A stretch of 11,408 nucleotides of DNA from Bacillota bacterium (GCA_023459915.1 JAEWSN010000090.1:1-11408); one strand, 5' to 3'; counted from the first letter of the stretch, positions 1-6,830 are shown. Notes: a model not told the origin generated them from the letters alone. Numbers and translations are program-made.

Positions 1-12
1 GGCAGATGTTGG

Positions 13-43
13 CGCCTTTTCTTGTATGTCGCCGGAAAAGGCG
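13..43 (+). promoter_or_regulatory. Inverted repeat upstream of uvrC
   Basis: A perfect 9-bp inverted repeat (CGCCTTTTC at 13-21, GAAAAGGCG at 35-43) with a 13-nt loop lies just before the uvrC ribosome binding site. It has no T-tract, so it does not look like an intrinsic terminator. It could be a leader hairpin of uvrC, a structure at the end of an upstream gene outside the window, or chance. No promoter is recognised in the first 77 bases. Confidence 0.3.
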
Positions 44-77
44 TGATGACGCCCGTCCGACGCCGGAGGTTGCAAAA

Positions 78-1994
78 ATGACCGATGACAGGACGCCCGT
101 GGGGCAGGAACCACCCGAGGACATCGAGGCCGGTGAGGATTGGCTGGAGCCGCTGCGGCAAAAGCTGTCCGGGCTGCCGGAGCGGCCTGGGGTCTATCTG
201 TATATGGACGCGGTTGGCAAGGTGATCTATGTCGGCAAGGCGAAGGTTCTGAAAAATCGTGTGCGATCCTATTTCCAGCAACGCGAGGACAAGGATCCCA
301 AGACGCTGCTGCTGGTTGCGGCCATCCGCGCGCTCGACTACATCGTCACCGCATCCGAGGCCGAGGCCCTGGTGCTCGAGAACACCCTCATCAAGCAGCA
401 CAAGCCCCGCTTCAACATTCTGCTCAAGGACGACAAGGCCTACCCGTGGCTGCGCATCTCGGTGCAGGAACCGTTCCCCAGGCTGGACATCGTCCGCCGC
501 GTGCAAAAGGACGGTGCCCGGTACTTTCCTTCCTTCACCTCCGCCACAAACCTGCGGCAGGCGATGGATCCCGTGCGCCGCCTGTTTCCGATCAGAACCT
601 GCAAAAGGGACATCCGGGAAAACGACAGCCAGCGGCCCTGCCTGTATCATCACATCGGCCTGTGCTCGGCCCCATGTGCCGGCTTCATCACATCCGCCGC
701 ATACCGTGACATGGTCATGGATCTGTGCCGGTTTCTCGATGGCAAGCACGAGGAAATCATGTCGGATCTGGAACAGCAGATGCGCGATCACGCCGAGAAC
801 CTGGCCTTTGAAAAGGCGGCCCAGCTGCGGGACCGCATCGGCCATTTGCGAAGCTTGTCCCGCAAGCAGGCGGTGGTATCCGCGAAAATGGAGGAGCGCG
901 ACATCATCGGCCTGTCCTGGGATGACTATCACTACGCGGCGAGCATTCTTTCCGTGCGCCACGGCAAGCTGGTGGGCAACCGGAACTTCCTGCTCGAGGG
1001 CACGGGCGTGTTTTCACCGGAAGAGGTGATGGAAGCCATTCTGATGCAGTATTACCGTGAACAGACATCGGTGCCGCGCGAGCTGCTGCTCGAGGTGCCG
1101 CCCGCCGCCGAGGAGCCCGTGCTGCAATGGCTGGAGCAGAAACGCGGAGGCAAGGTGGACCTGCAGATCCCGCAACGCGGATTCAAGACGGAATTGATTG
1201 AAATGGCCAAGAAGAATGCCTCCGAGGAGCTTGCCCAGTTCGGGCGGGTGGCGCTGACCAAACGGCAGGAGAACCGGGAGGCACTTGAACAGCTGCACAC
1301 CATGCTGGGTCTGCCTGCCGTTCCGCGCGTGGTGGAGGCCTACGACATCTCGAACACGGGAACCAGTGACATGGTCGCCTCCATGGTGGTGTTCGAGGAC
1401 GGCACCGCGAACCGTTCGGCGTATCGGCGGTTCCGGATGAAAAACCAGACGGTCCAGGACGACTACGCCAGCATGCAGCAGGCGGTGCACCGCCGCTGCC
1501 GCCGGTACCTCGACAACTCGCAGGATGAGGCGTTCGGTCGGCTCCCCGATTTGATTCTTGCCGATGGCGGGCTGGGGCATGTGCACGCGGTGCAGGCGGT
1601 GCTCAGGGAACAGGGCCTCGATATTCCGGTTTGGGGCATGGCCAAGGATGACCGGCACCGGTCCCACCGCCTGGTCTCGGACGCGGGAGAGGTGACCCTG
1701 TCACGCTATCCGAAGGTGCTGCGCCTGGTTGCGTCCATCCAAAATGAGGCGCATCGCTTCGCGCTGGCCTACAACCGCACGCTGCGCAGCAAGCGGCAGG
1801 TGAAATCGGCGTTGGATGATCTGCCTGGCATCGGCCCCACCAGAAAAAAGGCGCTGTTGTCCGTGTTCGGATCTGTCGCCGCGATCAAACGGGCCACCGT
1901 GGACGAGCTGGCGGCGGTTCCGGGATTTGGCGGGAAGCGGGCGCAGGCTTTGCGGGACGCGCTGGATGGGGCGATGGGGGGTCAGACCCCCTAA
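78..1994 (+). CDS. uvrC: Excinuclease ABC subunit C (UvrC)
   Basis: UvrC makes both incisions around bulky DNA lesions after UvrA/UvrB have loaded, in cytoplasmic nucleotide excision repair. The 638-residue protein shows the full family layout. An N-terminal GIY-YIG nuclease domain (about residues 35-115) has GVY and YVG motifs and the catalytic Glu in the ALVLEN motif near residue 101. A four-Cys cluster (about residues 175, 188, 196, 200) fits the family's iron-sulfur site. A UVR (UvrB-binding) helix pair lies near 222-256. The RNase H-like nuclease domain has Asp in EAYDISN (about 422), Asp in LADGG (about 495) and His in NEAHRF (about 558). A tandem helix-hairpin-helix region (about 579-631) closes the protein. 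The ATG at 78 is preferred because GGAGG sits 8 bases upstream; an in-frame ATG at 6 would add 24 residues unlike the family. The last residues, GGQTP, are encoded by an inverted repeat shared with the convergent araC-type gene, and the two stop codons overlap. Confidence 0.97.
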   Translation: MTDDRTPVGQEPPEDIEAGEDWLEPLRQKLSGLPERPGVYLYMDAVGKVIYVGKAKVLKNRVRSYFQQREDKDPKTLLLVAAIRALDYIVTASEAEALVLENTLIKQHKPRFNILLKDDKAYPWLRISVQEPFPRLDIVRRVQKDGARYFPSFTSATNLRQAMDPVRRLFPIRTCKRDIRENDSQRPCLYHHIGLCSAPCAGFITSAAYRDMVMDLCRFLDGKHEEIMSDLEQQMRDHAENLAFEKAAQLRDRIGHLRSLSRKQAVVSAKMEERDIIGLSWDDYHYAASILSVRHGKLVGNRNFLLEGTGVFSPEEVMEAILMQYYREQTSVPRELLLEVPPAAEEPVLQWLEQKRGGKVDLQIPQRGFKTELIEMAKKNASEELAQFGRVALTKRQENREALEQLHTMLGLPAVPRVVEAYDISNTGTSDMVASMVVFEDGTANRSAYRRFRMKNQTVQDDYASMQQAVHRRCRRYLDNSQDEAFGRLPDLILADGGLGHVHAVQAVLREQGLDIPVWGMAKDDRHRSHRLVSDAGEVTLSRYPKVLRLVASIQNEAHRFALAYNRTLRSKRQVKSALDDLPGIGPTRKKALLSVFGSVAAIKRATVDELAAVPGFGGKRAQALRDALDGAMGGQTP

Positions 1995-2019
1995 CGTGTA
2001 CTTGAGGGGGTCTGACCCC
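1978..2019. repeat. GC-rich inverted repeat at convergent gene ends
   Basis: Two exact 15-bp arms (GGGGTCAGACCCCCT at 1978-1992, AGGGGGTCTGACCCC at 2005-2019) are separated by 12 bases. Each arm is also close to a palindrome around a single central base (GGGGTC-A-GACCCC). The left arm encodes the last residues and stop of uvrC and the right arm encodes the GQTPS stretch near the end of the araC-type gene. With no T-tract on either side it is not a classical intrinsic terminator, although the long hairpin could end or protect both convergent transcripts. The form resembles REP-like palindromic elements; that origin is inference. Confidence 0.75.
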
Positions 2020-2842
2020 GCAATGCCTGATAGGCGCGGTTGAAGGTGCGCAGGCTGTTGAAGCCGCAATGCAGCGCGATATCCGTGATCGACAGGGTAC
2101 TGCCGGCCAGGAGCCTGTCCGCCTCGTTGACGCGCAGCCGGTTCAAGTGCTGGCGGAACGAGGTGCCCACGGTTTCCCCGAACAACCGGGAGAGATGGTG
2201 GTAGCTCATGTTCATGCGCCGGGCGAGATCGGCCAGGGTGACATCGGAACGGTAGTGGGTCTCCAGCCATTCGAGCGCGGTCTGCACCCGCATCACCTGT
2301 TCGAGGCGCTTGCGTTCCCCGGCTTCGGTCGCGGACGCGGTTGGCAGCAGGCGCGCGGCCATGCCGCAGAACAGCCGGATGTGGCCGCGCAGCATGTCAT
2401 CATGCGCGATGTCCCGGATTTGCGCTTCGGCCACGATGGCCATCAGCTGCGCGCGCAAGGCGGACATGACTTCCGCCGGCATGCGGGTCGCGGCGGTGCC
2501 GGCATCTTCGTGTTCGGTGAAAAAGGGTGTCGGGAAACGGAAGCCGATGGGCCAGTGTCCCTGTCCAAGCAGCCCCGGCGGCACAATTACGACGTGCATG
2601 TCGCAACCGCCCGTCCCGCCTTCGTAGGAGTGGATGTCCCCGCCGCCGACAATGGCCAGATCTCCCGCCCGCATGCGGTACGTCTGCCCGTCGATGCTGA
2701 CGGGGATTTCTCCGGCCCGCACCAGAATCAATTCCAGATCATGATGCCAGTGCGCCATGAACGACAGGCTGTCGGTTCGGATGGTGGTGACGCCGTGCGG
2801 ATCGTCCGCGGCGGCTTTGCGGATTTCGTGGAAGACACGCAT
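1991..2842 (-). CDS. AraC-family transcriptional regulator with cupin-like sensor domain
   Basis: A 283-residue DNA-binding regulator. The N-terminal half is cupin-like, with the HWHHDLEL stretch (about residues 31-38) typical of the AraC ligand-binding beta-barrel, followed by a GDLAIVGGGDIHSY segment. The C-terminal 100 residues form the double helix-turn-helix of AraC/XylS proteins: LADLARRMNMSYHHLSRLF is the first helix-turn-helix, ITDIALHCGFNSLRTFNRAY the second, and the protein ends in the usual GQTPS motif. The ATG at 2842 is chosen because GAGG lies 5 bases before it; a GTG two codons upstream is also possible but would overlap that site. The gene is divergent from the ThuA-domain gene with about 145 bp between, so it probably controls that gene and the following oxidoreductase in response to a sugar or glycoside. 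The ligand cannot be named. Confidence 0.93.
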   Translation of the reverse strand: MRVFHEIRKAAADDPHGVTTIRTDSLSFMAHWHHDLELILVRAGEIPVSIDGQTYRMRAGDLAIVGGGDIHSYEGGTGGCDMHVVIVPPGLLGQGHWPIGFRFPTPFFTEHEDAGTAATRMPAEVMSALRAQLMAIVAEAQIRDIAHDDMLRGHIRLFCGMAARLLPTASATEAGERKRLEQVMRVQTALEWLETHYRSDVTLADLARRMNMSYHHLSRLFGETVGTSFRQHLNRLRVNEADRLLAGSTLSITDIALHCGFNSLRTFNRAYQALRGQTPSSTR

Positions 2843-2874
2843 CGGCACCTCTTCGGAACAGGAGCATTTTTTTC

Positions 2875-2880
2875 AGTATA
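2875..2880 (-). promoter_or_regulatory. Possible -10 element of the araC-type gene
   Basis: Read on the minus strand, this is TATACT, about 33 bases before the preferred ATG, which would place transcription start near 2868. No convincing -35 hexamer lies 16-18 bp further upstream, so the promoter is weak or needs an activator. It is a candidate only. Confidence 0.35.
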
Positions 2881-2887
2881 GCAAAAA

Positions 2888-2924
2888 ATGTCCGATTGTG
2901 GGCACCTTTTGACGAGCATGTCCG
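2888..2924. promoter_or_regulatory. Direct repeats in the divergent intergenic region
   Basis: ATGTCCG occurs at 2888-2894 and again at 2918-2924, exactly 30 bp apart, or about three helical turns. It lies between the araC-type gene and the ThuA-domain gene. AraC-family regulators often bind direct repeats on one face of the DNA, so these are candidate operator half-sites. No strong sigma-A promoter with normal spacing was found for the rightward genes, which would fit activator dependence. Confidence 0.3.
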
Positions 2925-2987
2925 CCGGGCCGGGCTTATGATGCAGGCAGACAGTCCGCAATGGATTGTCGGGCAGGAGGATGAATC

Positions 2988-3692
2988 ATGGCGAAACACG
3001 CGTTGGTGGTACAGGGCGGATGGGATGGACATGAACCGGTTCAGGTCTCGGATCGGTTTTGCGGCATGCTGCGGGCGGAAGGCTTTGAGGTGACACTTTC
3101 AGACACCCTGGACGCCTTTCTCGACGGGGAGTGGCTCAAATCGCTCCACCTCATTGTGCCGGTATGGACCATGGGCAAAATCACAAACGAGCAGTGCAAG
3201 CCCGTTCTTGAGGCGGTTGCGGCCGGGGTCGGCCTCGCGGGATGCCACGGCGGCATGTGCGATGCCTTCCGCGAGAATGTGGAATGGCAATTTATGACCG
3301 GTGGCCAGTGGGTGGCGCATCCGGGAAATGACGGCACCGTCCACCGCGTACAGTTCAAGCGGACCTCGGGTCCGCTGGTGGAAGGGCTTGAGGATTTCGA
3401 GGTGGCCACCGAGCAGTATTACCTGCATGTGGATCCCGCCATCGAGGTGTTGGCCACCACGCCGTTCCCGGTCGCCAGGGGATATCACATGTCCAATGGC
3501 GCCGTGCAGGTGCCGGTCGCCTGGACCAAGCGCTGGGGACATGGCCGTGTGTTCTACAATTCACTGGGGCATCATAACGATGTGTTCGAGATTCCCCAGG
3601 CAAGGGAAATGATGCGCCGCGGATTTCTCTGGGCGGCGGAAGGCCGGGATGTCGCGGCGGCCAATGGCCTGTCCGTGGACGTGTTCAAGTGA
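2988..3692 (+). CDS. ThuA-domain (trehalose utilisation) protein
   Basis: A 234-residue cytoplasmic protein of the ThuA family, which has a class I glutamine amidotransferase-like fold. Family features visible are the N-terminal strand ALVVQGGWDGHEP, the central GCHGGMCDAF motif (near residue 85), EQYYLHVDP, and the C-terminal block GRVFYNSLGHHNDVFE followed by RRGFLWA. Length is normal for the family. The start has an excellent AGGAGG seven bases upstream. In rhizobia, ThuA works with the Gfo/Idh-type dehydrogenase ThuB in trehalose-like disaccharide breakdown through 3-keto intermediates; the same pairing is seen here, with the oxidoreductase gene starting 80 bp downstream. The actual substrate here is unknown, and no transporter or glycosidase is adjacent. 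Probably co-transcribed with the next gene and controlled by the divergent AraC-type regulator. Confidence 0.9.
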   Translation: MAKHALVVQGGWDGHEPVQVSDRFCGMLRAEGFEVTLSDTLDAFLDGEWLKSLHLIVPVWTMGKITNEQCKPVLEAVAAGVGLAGCHGGMCDAFRENVEWQFMTGGQWVAHPGNDGTVHRVQFKRTSGPLVEGLEDFEVATEQYYLHVDPAIEVLATTPFPVARGYHMSNGAVQVPVAWTKRWGHGRVFYNSLGHHNDVFEIPQAREMMRRGFLWAAEGRDVAAANGLSVDVFK

Positions 3693-3736
3693 GAGAACCC
3701 AAATCGGCCGGTCTGGGCGGACAACCGGACCGATCG

Positions 3737-3750
3737 GCAGGCGCGCCTGC
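3737..3750. repeat. Perfect 14-bp palindrome between thuA-like and oxidoreductase genes
   Basis: GCAGGCGCGCCTGC is a perfect palindrome in the 80-bp gap, 10 bases before the next gene's AGGAGG. It could form a small mRNA hairpin or act as a protein-binding site, but GC-rich palindromes of this length can also arise by chance. Confidence 0.3.
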
Positions 3751-3772
3751 AAGGCGCACAAGGAGGAAGCCC

Positions 3773-4867
3773 ATGGGCATGATAAAGGCAGGCATCATTG
3801 GCTGCGGCAATATCAGCGGCATCTATCTGCAAAACCTCACCCGGCTGTTCCGCAATGTGACCCTGGCGGGATGCGCGGATCTCGTGATGGAAAAGGCCCG
3901 TGAAAAGGCGGCGGCGCATGGCATCGTGGCCATGACCGTCGAAGAGATGCTGGCGGATCCCGACATCGGGATCATTGTGAACCTCACCATTCCCAAGGCG
4001 CACGCGGCGGTCACGCTGGCCGCGCTCGATGCCGGCAAGCATGTGTATCTGGAAAAGCCCTTCGCCATCACGCGTGCCGACGGGCAGGCCATGCTGGCGA
4101 GGGCAAGGGAAAAGGGGCTGCGGATTGGCTGCGCGCCGGACACCTTTCTGGGCGGCGGCATCCAGACGGCCCGGAAGCTGCTCGACGACGGCTGGATTGG
4201 CAAACCGGTCGGGGCCACGGCGTTCATGACCTGTCACGGTCATGAGGGCTGGCATCCGGATCCGGAATTCTACTACGAAACCGGTGGCGGCCCGCTGTTC
4301 GACATGGGCCCGTACTACCTCACCGCGCTGGTGAATCTGCTCGGGCCCGTCGCGTCGGTCACCGGCCATGCGGATGTGACCTTCCCCAACCGGACCATCA
4401 CCAGCGAGCCCAAATACGGCAAGGTCATTCCGGTCGAGGTGCCCACCCATGTCACCGGGCTGCTCCGCTTCGCCGACGGGCAGTCGGCCACCTTGATGAC
4501 CAGCTTCGACGTGTGGCATTCCAAACTGCCGCGCATCGAGCTGTATGGCAGCGAGGGAACCCTGCTGGTGCCCGATCCGAACACATTCGGCGGGCCGGTG
4601 CTGCTGCGGCGGATGGGTCAGGCGGACTGGTCCGGGATCCCGTTGTCCCACGGGTATTCGGAGAACAGCCGGGGCATCGGCGTGGCGGACATGGCGCAGG
4701 CCATTGCGGCGGGAACGCCGCACCGCGCGGACATGACGCTGGCCTACCATGTGCTCGATGTGATGCATGCCATTCATGACGCGGCACGGGAGGAACGTGT
4801 AATCCGGGTGGAAAGCACCTGCCGCAGGCCGGAGGCGCTGTGCGCCACGGCGGGGTTCATGCCCTGA
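3773..4867 (+). CDS. Gfo/Idh/MocA-family NAD(P)-dependent oxidoreductase
   Basis: A 364-residue sugar or inositol-type dehydrogenase. The N-terminal Rossmann fold opens with GIIGCGNISGIY (dinucleotide binding). The EKP motif (Glu94-Lys95-Pro96) supplies the family's conserved lysine. The C-terminal alpha/beta substrate domain contains GGGPLFDMGPYYLTAL (about residues 171-186); the second Tyr occupies the place where many family members have the catalytic His, a variation common in one large subgroup. The chosen ATG at 3773 has AGGAGGA at 3761-3767; another ATG two codons later is possible, and the open frame extends 28 codons further upstream without a good ribosome site. It forms a two-gene unit with the ThuA-domain gene, resembling the thuA-thuB pairing, so a role in oxidising a disaccharide or glycoside to a keto form is a reasonable inference. 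Transcription probably ends at the terminator near 4945. Confidence 0.93.
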   Translation: MGMIKAGIIGCGNISGIYLQNLTRLFRNVTLAGCADLVMEKAREKAAAHGIVAMTVEEMLADPDIGIIVNLTIPKAHAAVTLAALDAGKHVYLEKPFAITRADGQAMLARAREKGLRIGCAPDTFLGGGIQTARKLLDDGWIGKPVGATAFMTCHGHEGWHPDPEFYYETGGGPLFDMGPYYLTALVNLLGPVASVTGHADVTFPNRTITSEPKYGKVIPVEVPTHVTGLLRFADGQSATLMTSFDVWHSKLPRIELYGSEGTLLVPDPNTFGGPVLLRRMGQADWSGIPLSHGYSENSRGIGVADMAQAIAAGTPHRADMTLAYHVLDVMHAIHDAAREERVIRVESTCRRPEALCATAGFMP

Positions 4868-4926
4868 CCGCCTGTCGGCCGTCGGTGTTCCGAAATGTGG
4901 AACAAGTGCCTCGAAACGGTTGAAGG

Positions 4927-4949
4927 GGGAGCCTTGCGGCTCCCTTTTT
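4927..4949 (+). terminator. Intrinsic terminator after the thuA-like/oxidoreductase unit
   Basis: A 7-bp GC-rich stem (GGGAGCC at 4927-4933 and GGCTCCC at 4938-4944) with a TTGC loop is followed directly by five T residues. It lies 60 bases after the oxidoreductase stop and immediately before the guaB promoter. Confidence 0.85.
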
Positions 4950-4955
4950 CACGCG

Positions 4956-4984
4956 TTGCATTTTGTGGTGCCTTCCTCTATAAT
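4956..4984 (+). promoter_or_regulatory. guaB promoter
   Basis: TTGCAT (4956-4961) and a perfect TATAAT (4979-4984) are separated by exactly 17 bp, a typical housekeeping sigma factor promoter. Transcription would start near 4991, giving guaB a leader of about 105 nt. Confidence 0.8.
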
Positions 4985-4998
4985 AAGGGATAATCTTT

Positions 4999-5056
4999 TC
5001 GGCCGTTCAACGGCCGATTTGTCTATATCCGGTTGTGCCGCTGAAACGGATCAGCG
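4999..5056 (+). promoter_or_regulatory. Structured guaB leader with 19-nt palindrome
   Basis: TCGGCCGTT (4999-5007) and AACGGCCGA (5009-5017) form a perfect 9-bp inverted repeat around one base, starting about 8 bases after the predicted transcription start. A second hairpin pairs CGCTGA (5039-5044) with TCAGCG (5051-5056). There is no T-tract, and no conserved purine or PRPP riboswitch core was recognised. The first element suits a repressor operator (one-base centre, downstream of the -10) better than a stable RNA hairpin, because its loop is too short unless the inner pairs open. Confidence 0.45.
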
Positions 5057-5095
5057 TACACGGATCCCCTGTCTTGCAGAGAGGAGAAGGACATC

Positions 5096-6544
5096 ATGTT
5101 TGAGAAGATCGGGTTGACATTTGATGACGTGCTGCTTGTGCCGCAACGCTCCAGCGTTCTTCCGAAGGACATCGAAACCGGCACCTGGCTGACCAACAGC
5201 ATCCGGCTGAACATTCCGCTGATGAGCGCCGCCATGGACACGGTCACCGAGTCCCGGCTGGCCATCGCCATTGCCCGTGAAGGGGGCATCGGCATCATCC
5301 ACAAGAACATGAGCATCGCGCAGCAGGCCACCGAGGTCGATCGGGTCAAGCGGTCCGAGCATGGCGTCATTGTCGATCCCTTCTATCTGAGCCCGGATCA
5401 CACCATCCATGACGCCAACGAGCTGATGGGAAAGTATCGCATCTCCGGGGTGCCCATCACCGAGGAGGGCAAGCTGGTGGGCATCCTGACCAACCGCGAC
5501 CTGCGCTTTCTCAAGGATTACAGCCAGCGCATCGGGGATGTGATGACCAAGGATCACCTCATCACCGCGGAGGTGGGCACCACCCTCGAACAGGCACAGG
5601 AAATCCTTGCGACGCATAAAATCGAAAAGCTGCCGCTGGTCGATGAGAACGGCTATCTCAAGGGCCTCATCACCATCAAGGACATCGAGAAAACCATCCA
5701 GTACCCCAATTCCGCCAAGGACGCCAGGGGACGCCTGCTCGTCGGCGCGGCCATCGGGGTCACCCGGGACATGATGCAGCGGGTGGAAGCCCTGATGCAG
5801 GCCCAGGTGGATGTGGTGGCGCTCGATTCGGCGCACGGCCATTCCGACAACATCATCAACGCGGTTCGCGAGCTCAAGGCGGCTTTCCCGAACCTGCAGG
5901 TCATTGCCGGCAATGTGGCGACCGCCGAGGGAACGCGTGATCTCATCGAGGCCGGCGCGGACGCGATCAAGGTCGGCATGGGTCCGGGCTCCATCTGCAC
6001 CACCCGTGTGGTGGCCGGAATCGGCGTGCCGCAGATCACCGCGATCAACGATTGCGCGAACGAGGCGAGAAAACACAACATTCCAATCATCGGAGACGGT
6101 GGCATCAAGTACTCCGGCGACATTCCCAAAGCCATCGCCGCCGGCGCGAACACGGTGATGCTCGGCAACCTGTTTGCCGGCACCGAGGAGAGCCCGGGAG
6201 AATCCGAAATCTATCAGGGCCGCCGGTTCAAGGTGTACCGGGGCATGGGCTCGCTCGGGGCCATGGCCAAGGGCAGCGGGGACCGCTATTTTCAGGAGAA
6301 CGCGCAGAAGCTGGTGCCGGAAGGCGTTGAGGGGCGTGTCGCCTACAAGGGCTCGCTGGCCGAAACCGTGTTCCAGATGGTTGAAGGGCTCAAGCATTCC
6401 ATGGGCTACTGTGGCGTCGCGAACATCAGGGAACTGCAGACCCAGGCCAAGTTCATCCGTATCACCAATGCGTCCCTGAAGGAAAGCCATCCGCACGACA
6501 TCTACATCACCAAGGAGTCCCCCAACTATAGCACGCAGATATAG
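5096..6544 (+). CDS. guaB: Inosine-5'-monophosphate dehydrogenase
   Basis: GuaB oxidises IMP to XMP with NAD+, the first committed step of GMP synthesis. The 482-residue protein has normal bacterial length. It starts with the conserved LTFDDVLLVP, has two CBS domains inserted at about residues 93-203, the catalytic loop GPGSICTTR with the nucleophile Cys301, the IMP phosphate-binding IIGDGGIKYSGD segment, the mobile flap with Arg397-Tyr398 in GDRYFQE, and the C-terminal ITKESPNY signature. AGGAG followed by AAGG precedes the ATG. The gene has its own promoter and no close partner in an operon. Its final codons (Ser-Thr-Gln-Ile and the TAG stop) lie in the first unit of a 25-bp tandem repeat, so the extreme C-terminus appears to be supplied by the repeat. 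Confidence 0.98.
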   Translation: MFEKIGLTFDDVLLVPQRSSVLPKDIETGTWLTNSIRLNIPLMSAAMDTVTESRLAIAIAREGGIGIIHKNMSIAQQATEVDRVKRSEHGVIVDPFYLSPDHTIHDANELMGKYRISGVPITEEGKLVGILTNRDLRFLKDYSQRIGDVMTKDHLITAEVGTTLEQAQEILATHKIEKLPLVDENGYLKGLITIKDIEKTIQYPNSAKDARGRLLVGAAIGVTRDMMQRVEALMQAQVDVVALDSAHGHSDNIINAVRELKAAFPNLQVIAGNVATAEGTRDLIEAGADAIKVGMGPGSICTTRVVAGIGVPQITAINDCANEARKHNIPIIGDGGIKYSGDIPKAIAAGANTVMLGNLFAGTEESPGESEIYQGRRFKVYRGMGSLGAMAKGSGDRYFQENAQKLVPEGVEGRVAYKGSLAETVFQMVEGLKHSMGYCGVANIRELQTQAKFIRITNASLKESHPHDIYITKESPNYSTQI

Positions 6545-6678
6545 CGTGCGGTACAGCACGCAGATATGGCGTGCGGTATAGTACGCAGATATGGCGTGCG
6601 GTATAGTACGCAGATATGGCGTGCGGTATAGCACGCAAGTGTTGCGTGCGGGACAGCATGCGGGTATGGCGCGTGAAC
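6529..6678. repeat. Six-unit 25-bp tandem repeat with internal hairpins
   Basis: Units run 6529-6553, 6554-6578, 6579-6603, 6604-6628, 6629-6653 and a degenerate 6654-6678. Units 2 to 4 are almost identical; the last two have diverged. Each of the first five units contains GCACGC or GTACGC, a 7-base spacer, and GCGTGC, so each can fold as a 6-bp hairpin; in unit 5 the stem grows to 8 bp with a 3-base loop. Unit 6 keeps a weaker stem. The first unit overlaps the guaB stop codon. The 25-bp period is not a multiple of three and no open frame is expected across it. There are no spacers, so it is not a CRISPR array. Function unknown: possible mRNA-stabilising or terminating structures, a protein-binding array, or a variable-number repeat. 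Confidence 0.9.
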
Positions 6679-6784
6679 CCCGCACCATTGTTAAAAACGC
6701 AAGGCGCTTGTGGTGACGTTTTGCACGAGTTTCCTTCCCGGAAATCGCTTGAGAATCGTGGTTTTGCCAATGGACAAACCGATC
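6679..6784. other. Non-coding gap between repeat array and greA promoter
   Basis: About 100 bases without a convincing gene. A weak candidate stem pairs AAAACG (6694-6699) with CGTTTT (6717-6722), enclosing a smaller CAAG/CTTG stem. It could be a poor guaB terminator, but it lacks a clean GC-rich stem followed by a T-run. Nothing else is recognised here. Confidence 0.3.
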
Positions 6785-6813
6785 TTGACAGGGATAAGGG
6801 TGTCCTCTATAAT
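6785..6813 (+). promoter_or_regulatory. greA promoter (consensus)
   Basis: TTGACA (6785-6790) and TATAAT (6808-6813) are both perfect consensus hexamers separated by 17 bp. Transcription would start near 6820, giving greA a leader of about 64 nt. Confidence 0.9.
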
Positions 6814-6830
6814 GGTGTAATTGAATCCGA

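Noticed and set aside
2069..2881. 270-codon open frame on the plus strand opposite the AraC-type gene
   Set aside because: The minus-strand frame has intact AraC helix-turn-helix motifs and a good ribosome site; the plus-strand frame has no recognisable feature.
2909..2942. TTGACG and TATGAT as a promoter for the ThuA-domain gene
   Set aside because: The spacer is 22 bp, too long for a normal sigma-A promoter. It was left out as a promoter, although an activator-dependent start remains possible.
4301..4318. Missing catalytic His in the Gfo/Idh enzyme as a sign of inactivity
   Set aside because: The Tyr-containing GGGPLFDMGPYY version is common in a large subgroup of the family and the EKP motif is intact, so it is not evidence of loss of function.
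3572..4777. 401-codon open frame on the minus strand opposite the oxidoreductase
   Set aside because: Composition is that of an antisense shadow, with no family motif and no ribosome site; the plus-strand gene is clearly real.
4985..5095. Purine riboswitch before guaB
   Set aside because: The leader lacks the conserved aptamer layout and there is no following terminator hairpin.
6529..6678. CRISPR array
   Set aside because: The 25-bp units are directly adjacent without unique spacers, and no cas genes are nearby.
5051..6688. Long open frame of 545 codons on the minus strand, opposite guaB
   Set aside because: It lies almost wholly antisense to guaB, is rich in His, Arg, Gly and Asp as expected from the opposite strand of GC-rich coding DNA, and its start falls in the tandem repeat array. 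No recognisable domain was seen.
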